Shown here piece by piece: positions 18,148 to 27,122 of a stretch of DNA of 64,000 bases. The position numbers were made by a program, and so were the translations under genes. Numbering within the stretch: position 1 is the first letter of the stretch; every line of letters begins with the position of its first letter. Below the pieces are notes generated by a model. The model was not told the origin of the DNA. It searched no databases and saw only the letters and a program-made list of their open reading frames with translations. Source of the stretch: Halocatena pleomorpha (lineage in GTDB: Archaea > Halobacteriota > Halobacteria > Halobacteriales > Haloarculaceae); assembly GCF_003862495.1 (NCBI RefSeq), contig NZ_RRCH01000019.1:1-64000 (forward strand), read 5' to 3'.

Positions 18148-18476
18148 CGCAACAGCCACACCGCAGGACCGTCCTGACCAACTGGTTGCAGCTCACCCGC
18201 TGTCTCTACCGACGGACTCGGGCCGAAGTTGGAGCGGTTAGGCGTGTCTTCGCCTTCGATTGTGTAGAGTCATCACGACGTCACTGGAACCGCCAGGAAC
18301 GTCCGTCGTGCTGGTTGTCTCGGCGCCCAGACTCACAGCCGCGACCGCGATCATGCCAAATGATTCCGTATGAGTATACATGGGTTGTCTTGATTGGTAG
18401 TTGGAGTCTATATCTGATCCGTATCAGAGCGAGTTTCTATCCATTCCAACGTGATAGTAGTACTTTGTATTGGTGT

Positions 18477-18505
18477 GCTTGAAGATCTTCAAGCTCAGCT
18501 TGAAG
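18477..18505. promoter_or_regulatory. Perfect 18-bp palindrome with a third half-site
   Basis: GCTTGAAGATCTTCAAGC is an uninterrupted palindrome (18477-18494). The half-site GCTTGAAG occurs a third time at 18498-18505. Three copies of one half-site within 29 bases is what a dimeric DNA-binding protein with an auxiliary site would use. Target gene unknown. Confidence 0.5.
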
Positions 18506-18718
18506 CAGTTTTCATTTAGTTCATCACTGTTCAACAATAACTACGCACTAGCTAATTCCTATCTGATTGTGCGATACAGGGAGAATAGTGCTGACCAACT
18601 CAAACACTAGTTAAGTTGTCACCAAATTTAAAATACGATGAGAATGTGTTCGTTTGTCCACTGTAACCCAGATACGCCACCACAAGCACCCGCACAGTAA
18701 ATCGTTTTGGCGTACTAC

Positions 18719-19702
18719 TCAGAGTTGTTCAGCGATCGCTTCAGCGAAATAGGTGACGATCAGATCGGCACCGGCGCGTTTGATCGAGAGCAGCGACTCG
18801 TGTGCGACAGCGTCAAGATCGAGCCAGCCGTTCTCGGCAGCGGCGTGGAGCATGGCGTACTCGCCGCTGACGTTGTAGGCCGCCACGGGCTGGTCGAAGT
18901 TCTCGCGCACCGTGCTGACAATGTCAAGGTAAGAGAGCGCCGGCTTGATCATCAGCACGTCCGCACCCTGTTCAACGTCGCGGACGACTTCCCGAGTGGC
19001 CTCGCGCGCGTTGGCGGGATCCATCTGGTAATGGCGACGGTCGCCAAAGGCGGGTGCACCGTCGGCGGCGTCGCGGAACGGGCCGTAGAACGCGCTTTCG
19101 TATTTCGCCGCGTAGCTCATGATCGGCACGGATTCAAAGCCCGTCTCATCCAATGCCTCGCGGATCGCGCCAACCATGCCGTCGGTCATGCTGCTCGGGG
19201 CGACCATGTGAGCACCGGCCTCGGCGTGGGACACCGCGATCCGTGCGAGTCGGTCGAGCGTCGCGTCGTTATCAACTGTCAATTCAGGCGATTCACGGGC
19301 GTTCTCTTCGAGGATGCCACAGTGGCCGTGGTCGGTGTACTCACACATGCAGACATCAGTGATCACGGTGGCGTCGGTTTCACGGGTGATGTCCCGGACG
19401 GCGCGCTGAACGACGCCGTCTTCAGCCCACGCACGCGAGCCGTCGGCGTCTTTCGACGCCGGAATACCGAACAGGATGATCGTCTCGACGCCGGTGTCGA
19501 GCACCTCCTCGACGCGATCAACAGCCTGAGCGATGGGGACGCGCTCGTGGCCGGGCATCGACGGGATCGAAGCGCGCTCGTCCGTCGTCGCGTCGACGAA
19601 GACGGGCGCGATGAGATCGCTCGGAGAGAGAGAGGTCTCGCTGACGAGCTCTCGAATCCCGTCTCTGCGAAGACGGCGAGGACGACGCGGAAGTGAGTTC
19701 AT
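18719..19702 (-). CDS. hemB: Delta-aminolevulinic acid dehydratase (porphobilinogen synthase)
   Basis: A 327-residue HemB that condenses two 5-aminolevulinates to porphobilinogen. Diagnostic regions are [17 protein letters not shown] at the N-terminus, the zinc-binding triad Cys118, Cys120 and Cys128 in [16 protein letters not shown], and the two active-site lysines Lys200 ([15 protein letters not shown]) and Lys253 ([12 protein letters not shown]). It is thus the zinc-dependent form. The ATG at 19702 is used rather than one seven codons upstream. Functionally it sits between hemL and hemC, but here it is separated from hemL by a 3.5-kb accessory stretch. Confidence 0.95.
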   Translation of the reverse strand: MNSLPRRPRRLRRDGIRELVSETSLSPSDLIAPVFVDATTDERASIPSMPGHERVPIAQAVDRVEEVLDTGVETIILFGIPASKDADGSRAWAEDGVVQRAVRDITRETDATVITDVCMCEYTDHGHCGILEENARESPELTVDNDATLDRLARIAVSHAEAGAHMVAPSSMTDGMVGAIREALDETGFESVPIMSYAAKYESAFYGPFRDAADGAPAFGDRRHYQMDPANAREATREVVRDVEQGADVLMIKPALSYLDIVSTVRENFDQPVAAYNVSGEYAMLHAAAENGWLDLDAVAHESLLSIKRAGADLIVTYFAEAIAEQL

Positions 19703-19765
19703 ACCAGGACCTTTTCGATCCAACTAAAAGCCAGTGTCGGCTTCGAACGATCATGGGCCTCGCGC

Positions 19766-20710
19766 TTAGGTGTAACCGAGGGCAGCAAGCCGTTCGTCGA
19801 CCTGATCGTCGCTGACTGTCTGTGACACCGGCGGTTCGTACGCCGGATCGTACGTGTGCTCATCGGTTGCCGTCAATCTCATCCACGGAACACGTTTTAA
19901 CACCGGCGCAGGGACCCACGGTGGATGACCGTAAATTCCCCACTCGCCCAGACAGTTCGCGTGATCAGCGGTGATGGCGACATCGGCGTCGAGATTGTCG
20001 AGCAACACGGCCACGTCTTCGAGAACGTATTCGAGGTTGTCTCGGTAGGCGCGCCAAATCTCCGTTCGTGAGACCACTCCGTCGCGGTAGAGATTCCAGA
20101 CGTTCTTGCTACCGCCGGCGTCGACACCGATCTGATCGCTTTCGAACCCCTCTGACCAGTCCGCGTCGATAAACGGGCCGTGGGGTTGGAGATACCAGAC
20201 GATCATTCGCTCGGCGTCGTCGGTTCGACGCCGCCAATGGTGGATTGCCGAATCAGTGACCGGGCGGGGCAACACCGTGCCCTCCGCGTCGGACCAGGAG
20301 TGTTTCCAAATCTCATCGAGTGCAGCCCAGTCCGCAGCGCGGACACAGTCGTCTCGGGTCCAGGCGTTGGCGGCGATCAGCATCGTTTCTGCCATCTCGT
20401 CGGCATACCGGGACTGGGTGTGGCGCTGTAGCCACTCGTAGGACGCACTAGCGGCGCTGTAGGTCGGAGTAACCGACGGAAGGCAGTCCCATTCCGGCGC
20501 GACCTCCGTCATGAGATCGTACCGACACGCATCGAGGATAACGAGCACTTCCCAATCGCGTTCCCAAACCGGGGTGCCGAAGTTCACCCGCTTGCCGAGC
20601 CGACGCCCGCCACCAACGAGAAACTCGATCGAAGAGCGCGTTGTCGCCCGGCGAATGCCGTGCTCGTTATACCGCTGTTTCGTGTTCCGAATCCAGTCGT
20701 TGAGGCTCAT
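19766..20710 (-). CDS. Alkaline phosphatase superfamily (sulfatase-like) protein
   Basis: A 314-residue protein with the metal-site strand WEVLVILDACRYDLMTEV near residue 53. The central YLQPHGPFID matches the sulfatase histidine/proline loop, and AITADHANCLGEWG is the C-terminal Asp-His metal motif. The nucleophile region (PTYSAASASYEWL) lacks the C/SxPSR signature, so it is a sulfatase-fold protein of unproven substrate. It ends in LAALGYT like the other sulfatase-like protein in this window. Similar proteins are common in haloarchaeal surface-glycan loci; the FemAB-like and methyltransferase genes nearby fit that idea. Confidence 0.78.
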   Translation of the reverse strand: MSLNDWIRNTKQRYNEHGIRRATTRSSIEFLVGGGRRLGKRVNFGTPVWERDWEVLVILDACRYDLMTEVAPEWDCLPSVTPTYSAASASYEWLQRHTQSRYADEMAETMLIAANAWTRDDCVRAADWAALDEIWKHSWSDAEGTVLPRPVTDSAIHHWRRRTDDAERMIVWYLQPHGPFIDADWSEGFESDQIGVDAGGSKNVWNLYRDGVVSRTEIWRAYRDNLEYVLEDVAVLLDNLDADVAITADHANCLGEWGIYGHPPWVPAPVLKRVPWMRLTATDEHTYDPAYEPPVSQTVSDDQVDERLAALGYT

Positions 20711-20869
20711 GACTACAAATGGCAGTTTGACATCCGCCGGTACCGCTCCTGTAGCTCACAGGGGTGTATTTATTTTACTACTACGTAAATAGCACACGTC
20801 GTATGAGTGTCTGAGCCGGACAGTGACACCGGCGAATTGATCAATAACCGACACTTCACAGTCCGGTCC

Positions 20870-21907
20870 TCACCGTGATGAGAGATGAGGGAGTCGATTC
20901 GAGAGCAGTCGACGTACGCCGACTGCAGCCTGCATCAAGCGCGTTCGGCGGGTGATCACGTGATACTGCTTCGGTGTGGGGTTGAACTTCGACTTATACC
21001 GGCAGAGACGGGGATTGTTGGCTCCTACCAGATCGTACCGAGTGATATTCCGATCTTTTGCGTCACACATGATTCGCCAATCGAGAATATCGTTGGCCGG
21101 AAGGGATCCATCGGTTTTCGCCCCGCCCTGCCACCGATAGATGGTGGTGTCGTGTTCAAGTGTGATCAGTCCACCAACGATGTCATCGGCCACTCGAACG
21201 GCGTACACCCGCATCATTCCGTCGGGCAACTGGTCGTACAGTTGCTGAACGAACCGAGGCGTGAGTGAATACGACTCGCCCTGTTCCGTGTGCCGGGTTC
21301 GAATTCGTTCGATGATCGGCTCAATGCCCGCTGTGCCGGCCTGACCGATCACAGGAGCGTCCCCGGTCACTGCGTCACCATCGCGGATCGTGCTTCGTGC
21401 GTCACGGCTGAAGCCCATCAGAATTTCCTCTTTGTCGGGACTGAGGTCCAGAACGTACGTATAGGAGGGAGAAACGTCGTACCCTCGCCAAATGAACGGC
21501 CGAGAATCATCGTACTGAACAACGGTTCGGATGTCGATATAATCCGGATCGACTTCGGTACTGATCCAATCTAGACACGATTCCACGAACCGTTTCTGAC
21601 GGCGTTCTCTTTTCCTCTGTTTGAGCTTCTCGATGTTGAGAAACGCAGGACCGAGGGTGAACACTTCGAGTTCCGGCGGAGAAACCACCAGTCGAAACGG
21701 TCCCTTGGTCTGCTCAAACACCGGCAAGACGCCGATCGGCTCCTGACCCTTGAAGCCAACGAGAGTGTGAACCTGAGCGCCGACTTCTGTTGCCAGGAGA
21801 TCGAGAACACCGTACCGGTGAAACGGCGTCGCTATCGGTGATTGATCAACATACCTGTTCCATTCATCCGCCCGATCATCCTCGAACACGTCGATCTCAA
21901 TGGTCAT
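20870..21907 (-). CDS. FemAB-like GNAT acyltransferase
   Basis: A 345-residue protein of the peptidoglycan-bridge/FemAB-like GNAT type (Acetyltransf_6 class). The first GNAT half includes VGFKGQEPIGVLPVFEQTKGP and the second half VYAVRVADDIVGGLITLEHD, then YRWQGGAKTDGSLPANDIL with the usual LLxWxxI-like helix and YDLVGANNPRLCRYKSKFN. The last is the G..(N)...(Y/F)K.KFN ending seen in such enzymes. Archaea lack murein, so it probably acylates a surface glycan or lipid. The ATG at 21907 (MTIEIDVFED) is preferred over one eight codons upstream. Confidence 0.8.
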   Translation of the reverse strand: MTIEIDVFEDDRADEWNRYVDQSPIATPFHRYGVLDLLATEVGAQVHTLVGFKGQEPIGVLPVFEQTKGPFRLVVSPPELEVFTLGPAFLNIEKLKQRKRERRQKRFVESCLDWISTEVDPDYIDIRTVVQYDDSRPFIWRGYDVSPSYTYVLDLSPDKEEILMGFSRDARSTIRDGDAVTGDAPVIGQAGTAGIEPIIERIRTRHTEQGESYSLTPRFVQQLYDQLPDGMMRVYAVRVADDIVGGLITLEHDTTIYRWQGGAKTDGSLPANDILDWRIMCDAKDRNITRYDLVGANNPRLCRYKSKFNPTPKQYHVITRRTRLMQAAVGVRRLLSNRLPHLSSR

Positions 21908-22255
21908 AGTTCCGACTACCCGAAAACCCACGCAAACGATCGATCCATAAATCGATATCCCGGTGCCGGTGGCGGCAAGAACAGAATCCGTTTCGCCACC
22001 GCATTTGATACGTGATACGATGTTGACTCCTTATTTTTGAACTTCTGCAAATACAATTATTGTATTGATATTTAGAAAAGTCCGTGGCAAATACGGACGA
22101 ATCAGTGTACGTTCTGCGTCTTTGACTCATCCCCGGCAGCTCTGCGTGCATATCTATTCATATCTGAACGCACCATATATTATAAAACCCTAGCTGTATA
22201 TTGAATAAACTCCATGTATATCTATATATTACCAGACAGTCGTGGACACAGGGGA
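21908..22255. other. AT-rich intergenic stretch without a gene
   Basis: About 350 bases between the FemAB-like start and the methyltransferase stop, with A/T-rich runs around 22030-22220. Presumably it carries the promoter of the minus-strand FemAB-like gene. I see no coding frame or strong inverted repeat. Confidence 0.5.
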
Positions 22256-22936
22256 TTATGGCACCACACCGACGGTGAGCAGCGTGCCGTACTCCCGATA
22301 GCGCTCGACCATTGCCTCGCGTGTGTCCCACTCTTCAGTCGGAAATTCACGTTCAGAAGGAATATCAATTTCTCTGTCGGGGATGGTGTCTTGTTCTGCG
22401 ACGTGAAAGCCCGCGTCTCGAAACGCCGCACGGTACTCTTCACGGGACCACCGCGTCATCTCCACATCGATGAACTCCTGCCACTGGTGGGAGTGGACGT
22501 TCTCCTCATAGAAGTTCACCGCACAGTAGAAGGTGCCACCGGGTCGAAGGATACGCCGGATCTCCGAGAGGGTTCGGTGGGGATCGGCGGCGTAGTAGAA
22601 CGCTTCCATTGACCATACGTGGTCAATGGAGTCGTCAGTGAAGGGGAGAGCGTTGAAATCGCCACCGACGTAGCCGATCGCCGGATCGTCGGTGTACGAA
22701 CGGGCGTTGCCCACCATTTCGGGGGAGCCATCCAGGCCATAGGCGCGTGCCACCGCCCCCGTTTCGCGGAGTGCGCGCCCGGCGTAGCCACTGCCACAGC
22801 CGAGATCGAGCACCACGTCGCCCGACTCGACCGGCATCCGTGCGAGAGCGTGTTTCGCAGTGTGCCAGTGGCGTGCTTCCATCCCTTTATCGCGGCCATC
22901 CGCTGCCCACGCGTCGAATTCCTCTCGAACACCCAT
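22256..22936 (-). CDS. Class I SAM-dependent methyltransferase
   Basis: A 226-residue Rossmann-fold methyltransferase. Motif I is VVLDLGCGSGYAGRAL (about residues 40-55), the acidic loop is AYGLDGSPEM, motif II lies around DSIDHVWSMEAFYY, and LSEIRRILRPGGTFYCAVNF is the usual post-motif helix-strand. The methyl acceptor cannot be told; the family includes sterol-, quinone- and small-molecule methyltransferases. It is divergent from the following membrane-protein gene. Confidence 0.85.
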   Translation of the reverse strand: MGVREEFDAWAADGRDKGMEARHWHTAKHALARMPVESGDVVLDLGCGSGYAGRALRETGAVARAYGLDGSPEMVGNARSYTDDPAIGYVGGDFNALPFTDDSIDHVWSMEAFYYAADPHRTLSEIRRILRPGGTFYCAVNFYEENVHSHQWQEFIDVEMTRWSREEYRAAFRDAGFHVAEQDTIPDREIDIPSEREFPTEEWDTREAMVERYREYGTLLTVGVVP

Positions 22937-23010
22937 AGTACGAATTCGAACGCTGTGGACAAAACTCGTTCGACACAGGGTATTTCACCACAGGTGTGAT
23001 ATTGTCACTG

Positions 23011-23430
23011 ATGCGCGCGCCTCGGTTCAAAGCCGCTGACACGGCCCAGCAGGTGATCGGTGGCTTCCTTCTGGCAGGTCCCTTCGTCGTTACTGAAGAG
23101 GTGTGGTCGCTCGCTCACGCAATGAGTTGGGTTCAGGGACTTCTCACCGCCGGGATCGTCGGGACGATCGGCTATCTAGCACTGTACGGCGCGGCGACAG
23201 AGCGCGATCCCGACCAGGAATCAGATGTCGGTGGCGTTCCGCTCCGATTCGTCTCGCTCATGTTCGTCTCCTTCGGCTCGGTATTGGTGCTTGCACTGCT
23301 GTTCGACGCTCCTGACGTGTTTCTCTCCGGTGTCCCGCCCGAACAGCGCGTGCCCACCACGGTAAAGGCGCTCTGCCTCGGTGCGATGTTCAGCGTCGTC
23401 GGCGCGGCAACTGCTGACACGGTGTTTTAA
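23011..23430 (+). CDS. Small integral membrane protein (DUF2391-like)
   Basis: A 139-residue protein with four predicted membrane segments: IGGFLLAGPFVVTEEVW, LLTAGIVGTIGYLALYG, FVSLMFVSFGSVLVLALLF and LCLGAMFSVVGAATADTVF. The N-terminal FKAADTAQQVIGGF pattern matches, as I recall, the DUF2391 family of haloarchaeal membrane proteins; function unknown. The ATG at 23011 is preferred to the in-frame GTG at 22996, which would only add MILSL. Confidence 0.72.
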   Translation: MRAPRFKAADTAQQVIGGFLLAGPFVVTEEVWSLAHAMSWVQGLLTAGIVGTIGYLALYGAATERDPDQESDVGGVPLRFVSLMFVSFGSVLVLALLFDAPDVFLSGVPPEQRVPTTVKALCLGAMFSVVGAATADTVF

Positions 23431-23543
23431 GAACATCGAAACTAATATAATCGTATCACTAGATAGGATGGTATGAATCATCCTGCAGTCGGTCGAGGGA
23501 ACCTCCAAACAGGAACGACCTGCCGATCAGAGGTGAATCATGC

Positions 23544-24281
23544 ATGAGTGATAGTGACAATCTTATTGAGATGATCGAGCGCGATCCAGGGCGGTTCGAC
23601 GAACACGTCGGGGCGTTCAGGACAATCCTCGAATCGGATGAGACCGATACACGGCGCACGGCCACGCGCCTTATTGGAGACGTTGCGGAGGTGGATCCTG
23701 AGATTGGAACGCGTCACCCTGGTCTGCTCGAACTCGCGTTTGGGGACCCGGATAGCGTTGTGCGGGGATTGGCAGTTGGTATCGTCGCAGCCATTACAAA
23801 GACGACCCCAGAGATTGGTGCCGACTTTGTCCCTCAGCTTTCTGCTGTACTCACCGACGAGGAACTGACTGGAAGTTCACAAATGGATGGTATTCGTGCA
23901 CTCGGGAAGATCGATAGGGAAACATCCACGTCAGTTTCCGAGGCCGACGAGGCGCTGGCAACCCTACTCCGTGATACGAATGGGCATGTTCGGGAGACAG
24001 TGGCAATAAATCTCGACGACACTGTCAAAGCCGCGCCTCGTGCGTTCCCCGCTATGCTCAAAGCGTTCGTTTCGGTACTTGATGATAGTGAACCAGAAGT
24101 TCGCTTACATGCCGCCGAGACGTTGACGATCGTCGCCCACGAAGACGTTGAGGCAATTGAAGATATCGATATGGTGCTGACCGGTCTCAAGGAATTGCGT
24201 TCCGATCAGGTCCTCCCAACTGAACGGGTCGAGAAGATGATCAATATCACCGAAGTCGGCGCAGGATACGCCGAGAAGTAA
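23544..24281 (+). CDS. HEAT-repeat protein
   Basis: A 245-residue soluble protein made of helical repeats of roughly 35-40 residues. Each contains a D(P/S)xxxVRxxAxxxxxxI pattern: DTRRTATRLIGDVAEV, DSVVRGLAVGIVAAI, HVRETVAINLDDTV and EVRLHAAETLTIVAH. The HEAT solenoid probably serves as a protein-binding scaffold. It is separated from the next gene by only 5 bases, so the two should be cotranscribed and may interact. No enzyme motif. Confidence 0.75.
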   Translation: MSDSDNLIEMIERDPGRFDEHVGAFRTILESDETDTRRTATRLIGDVAEVDPEIGTRHPGLLELAFGDPDSVVRGLAVGIVAAITKTTPEIGADFVPQLSAVLTDEELTGSSQMDGIRALGKIDRETSTSVSEADEALATLLRDTNGHVRETVAINLDDTVKAAPRAFPAMLKAFVSVLDDSEPEVRLHAAETLTIVAHEDVEAIEDIDMVLTGLKELRSDQVLPTERVEKMINITEVGAGYAEK

Positions 24282-24286
24282 CTACG

Positions 24287-25804
24287 ATGGGTTTGCTTGA
24301 TCGGATCCGGTCACGGTTCCGTACGAACGAGAAATCTCCCACCAACCAGTCAGCTACCCCTGATCGCCAACGACGAGAAGAGCAATTCGGTGATATGCCA
24401 GCAGAGATTGAGGAAATGTCTCCCGAGGACGTTGCTGATACCTTGGCACGAATGCGACAAGATGATCGAATTGCATTTATTCGAGAGGGATATATACCTC
24501 AAGAAAAATGGAAAGAAACGATGGCCATGATCGAAAATAGTCCCAAGCAACGGGATTTCTGGGGACTCGACGGTCAACAAACGGAATTCAAAGAAGGGGC
24601 AAAGGTGTGTAGCACTCATGGAGAAGGGGTGGAGACATGGACAGTAACGAGAGGCTCTCAAGAGACGACTGGCCGAACTAGGGGGTCCTCTTCAGCGTCG
24701 AAGACCGAAGTTGGCAGCAAAGTGAGTGGTAGTGGAGGGGTTGGTATCCCAGGGGTAGGAAATATTGATACAACCGGAGAAGTCTCAACTAAGCACGGCC
24801 GAACCCGGACTCAGACACATCAGAAGACAGCTCAGGCCACAGATACCACGAGTGGGACAAAAATGATCCATTCGTGTGAGGCCGAGCCAACCGACTGTAC
24901 CCTCTCCAGACGAGCATTCATGAAAACTGGTGATTTCTATATTGGAAGAGACTACAATAAAATGGAGTCCGAGACACGTCTCATTGACGATTGGGAGATG
25001 GATGTTGAACGTACAGCAGAACAGGAGCAGCCTCAGAAAGGGATCGGTGAACTCAGAGAAGAGAGAGGAGCGATCGAAGAGCAAATCGAGGATCTTGGCG
25101 ATCAAATTGAGATGTATGACAGCAGGATTGGGCAGAATAAAAAATTCATATCTCAATGTGAGAAGGCAATAGAGGAGAGCGAGGGTAATATCGATGAGGA
25201 AGATCTCGATAAGAGAGATAGACTATTAGAGAAATACGAAGAGCTACAGGAGAAAAAAGAAGAGATCCGAGCAAAGCAGAAACAGCTTCGAACGGAGAAA
25301 AGTGCTCTTCAAGCTCGTATTAAGAACCACGACGAGTACGAACAGGAAGCGACAGACGCATCCGAATCTGCGACACGGGACACTGCGGAGACCGCCACTG
25401 AGGACCGAACACAGGGGAGCGAAGATGGGGCGCTGTCCCAAGAGACCACTGCCGAGAACACAACCTCCGAGACGAACACACCTAGCCAGGGTACCGATCC
25501 CGACACACCGGCGGGCGACGGCAGTCCGTCCACCGACGGAAGTGACGACCGCGGTGGAGAGCAAGAGACCGATACAGTGGAGGAGTCCCCAACCATTGAA
25601 CCGAACACCGCGCCCGCAGAGGCGACCGCTGAGGACGCGGCGGACGAGGCTACCCTGTCCGAGTCGGAATCTCCCAACGCGACAGACTCGACCAACGAGT
25701 CTGAAATGAACGACGAAGAGCAGTATGCCAACAAAGGCGAGTTGTATCTCGATCGCTACGATCCCGCAAACGGGCAGGCTGGCGGCTTTGACAAATCCAG
25801 ATGA
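24287..25804 (+). CDS. Coiled-coil protein with a beta-pore-former-like central segment
   Basis: A 505-residue protein with no recognised family. Residues 36-95 are helical (EIEEMSPEDVADTLARM). Residues 116-190 alternate Thr/Ser/polar residues in two arms, flanking a Gly-rich centre (GGVGIPGVGNI, 150-160). This resembles the amphipathic membrane-inserting hairpin of aerolysin/ETX-MTX2 toxins. Residues 253-352 are a strong charged coiled coil, 355-475 are an acidic Ser/Thr-rich disordered tail, and the last 30 residues (GELYLDRYDPANGQAGGF) look folded again. The central DNA is more A/T-rich than the acidic tail. Second gene of a two-gene unit after the HEAT protein. The pore-former reading rests on pattern alone. 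Confidence 0.6.
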   Translation: MGLLDRIRSRFRTNEKSPTNQSATPDRQRREEQFGDMPAEIEEMSPEDVADTLARMRQDDRIAFIREGYIPQEKWKETMAMIENSPKQRDFWGLDGQQTEFKEGAKVCSTHGEGVETWTVTRGSQETTGRTRGSSSASKTEVGSKVSGSGGVGIPGVGNIDTTGEVSTKHGRTRTQTHQKTAQATDTTSGTKMIHSCEAEPTDCTLSRRAFMKTGDFYIGRDYNKMESETRLIDDWEMDVERTAEQEQPQKGIGELREERGAIEEQIEDLGDQIEMYDSRIGQNKKFISQCEKAIEESEGNIDEEDLDKRDRLLEKYEELQEKKEEIRAKQKQLRTEKSALQARIKNHDEYEQEATDASESATRDTAETATEDRTQGSEDGALSQETTAENTTSETNTPSQGTDPDTPAGDGSPSTDGSDDRGGEQETDTVEESPTIEPNTAPAEATAEDAADEATLSESESPNATDSTNESEMNDEEQYANKGELYLDRYDPANGQAGGFDKSR

Positions 25805-25847
25805 ATACGAATCACCCAGATCCCAGCGCGCAACCCAGATATCGAAG

Positions 25848-25885
25848 AGATCGGTAGTACCGTCCATGAAGATCGGTAGTACCGT
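25848..25885. repeat. Tandem direct repeat upstream of pyrE
   Basis: AGATCGGTAGTACCGT occurs at 25848-25863 and again at 25870-25885, a 22-base period. The six bases following each copy are also similar (CCATGA and TCACGA). It lies 90-127 bases before the pyrE ATG and could be a pair of regulator sites or a small duplication. Confidence 0.5.
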
Positions 25886-25974
25886 TCACGAGTGTGAGAA
25901 TCTCACCCGAACCCCCCTGTTTCGACTGGAGCCCACTCGGTCAACTTAACACGTCACCAGTCTCACTCCCCTGT

Positions 25975-26502
25975 ATGGCTGCCGAGAAATCGGAACTCAT
26001 CACGGCGCTCAAAGCGGCCGACGCAGTACAGTTCGGAACGTTCGAGCTGTCACACGGCGGAACGAGCGATTACTACGTCGACAAATATCTCTTCGAGACC
26101 GAGCCGCGCTGTCTGAATCTCATCGCAAGCGGGTTCGCAGAGCGCATCGGAGACGAAAAACCGGCCGGAGTTGCACTCGGTGCGGTGCCACTCGTCGCAG
26201 CAACGGCGATGAAAGCCGAGTGTCCGTACGTCATCGTCCGGAAGAAAACCAAAGAGTACGGCACCGGCAACCGTATCGAGGGCCGCCTCACGGAGGGAGA
26301 GGAAGTCGTCGTCATCGAAGACATCGCCACCACGGGCCAAAGCGCACTCGACGCGGTCAAGGCGCTCAGAGACGCCGGAGCCGTCGTGAACCGCGTGCTC
26401 GTCGTCGTCGACCGCGAGGAAGGCGCGACCGATCGACTCGAAGCAGAGGGAATCGAGCTGGAGGCGCTCGTTACGGCGTCGGAGCTGTTGGACGAATCGT
26501 AA
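25975..26502 (+). CDS. pyrE: Orotate phosphoribosyltransferase
   Basis: A 175-residue OPRT that joins orotate to PRPP in UMP synthesis. It has the [22 protein letters not shown]-terminus typical of archaeal PyrE. The flexible-loop region is [12 protein letters not shown], and the PRPP-binding motif is [18 protein letters not shown]. The ATG at 25975 gives the normal family length; a longer in-frame start at 25894 adds an unconserved tail. It follows the coiled-coil gene on the same strand but is set apart by 170 bases with a direct repeat, so it probably has its own promoter. Confidence 0.93.
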   Translation: MAAEKSELITALKAADAVQFGTFELSHGGTSDYYVDKYLFETEPRCLNLIASGFAERIGDEKPAGVALGAVPLVAATAMKAECPYVIVRKKTKEYGTGNRIEGRLTEGEEVVVIEDIATTGQSALDAVKALRDAGAVVNRVLVVVDREEGATDRLEAEGIELEALVTASELLDES

Positions 26503-26504
26503 CG

Positions 26505-26705
26505 CTACTCAAGAAACCAAATGTGACTCCCACGGATCATTTTCCGCTCTACATCGCCGTTTTCGTGTAGTTTTAGAAGTCTGATTCTCGCGTTCTCTCG
26601 GGTACAACCGACGTGACCGGCGACTTCCGGCGTACTCGCCGGTTCGTTCGCTCGAATAGCGTCGATGTATTCGTCGTCACCGAATTTCCGATTTCTCTCG
26701 GGCAT
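26505..26705 (-). CDS. Small winged-helix DNA-binding protein
   Basis: A 66-residue protein whose middle reads EPASTPEVAGHVGCTRENARIRLLKLHENGDVERK, the helix-turn-helix and wing of a MarR/ArsR-like minimal wHTH. The ending IRGSHIWFLE is usual for this haloarchaeal class. The ATG at 26705 (MPERNRKFGDDEYIDAI) is chosen over one 22 codons upstream. It converges with pyrE, with stops 2 bases apart. Target unknown. Confidence 0.72.
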   Translation of the reverse strand: MPERNRKFGDDEYIDAIRANEPASTPEVAGHVGCTRENARIRLLKLHENGDVERKMIRGSHIWFLE

Positions 26706-26879
26706 ACAGGTGAGAGATAGGCCAACAAAGTAGTCCTTTCTCCTCTGTGCAAAAGTATAAGTGATGATCATCCGATGAAGTACTCGGAACCGGCCGAATC
26801 ATCGTGCCGGAATGTCGTTGGAAACCAGAGGGTGCCACAACACCCTCCGAAAGGTCGGTTCCATCGTAGCGACAGAACC

Positions 26880-27122
26880 ATGGTAAATTCTGAACCAAGC
26901 GAACTTGAAGGTATCGGCGTGGAAGATGGTGTGGAACAGGCAATTCCACTGCATAGCTGGGCACAAACGGGTAAATGTCCCAAATGTGAGTGTACGTCTT
27001 CGCTGCTCATCGGTCCTGAAACGAAATCCGAAGACAGGCTCGTAGAAGTGGTAGACTGCGAAATCTGCAACGCAGTGATGCAAGAAATAGTCGGTCAGAT
27101 CAACTGGAAGAACACATTCTAA
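26880..27122 (+). CDS. Small zinc-ribbon-like protein, unknown function
   Basis: An 80-residue acidic protein with CPKCECTSS and CEICNAVMQ, two CxxC pairs spaced like a zinc ribbon. The start at 26880 is chosen because homologous haloarchaeal small zinc proteins begin shortly before the first CxxC. An in-frame ATG at 26775 would overlap the divergent wHTH promoter region. Nothing further can be assigned. Confidence 0.6.
   Translation: MVNSEPSELEGIGVEDGVEQAIPLHSWAQTGKCPKCECTSSLLIGPETKSEDRLVEVVDCEICNAVMQEIVGQINWKNTF

Larger units (their letters stand above)
18050..18718. other. 670-base upstream region of the toxin-like gene, no supported gene
   Basis: Lies between the toxin-like gene start and the hemB stop. 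The short open frames lack coding character. It holds two inverted-repeat signals (18128-18147 and 18477-18505) and a more AT-rich second half. It probably contains the promoter of the toxin-like gene, but no clear TATA-like box was seen near 18049. Confidence 0.5.

Noticed and set aside
18707-19696. Long + strand open frame (329 codons)
   Set aside because: Lies antisense to hemB over almost its full length and has no family features; it results from the codon bias of hemB.
24902-24946. Twin-arginine-like motif SRRAFMKTG inside the coiled-coil protein
   Set aside because: It is at residues 207-215, far from the N-terminus, and is not followed by a hydrophobic segment, so it cannot be a Tat signal.
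25841-25890. Start of a CRISPR array
   Set aside because: Only two copies with a 6-base difference between them and no spacer-sized gaps.
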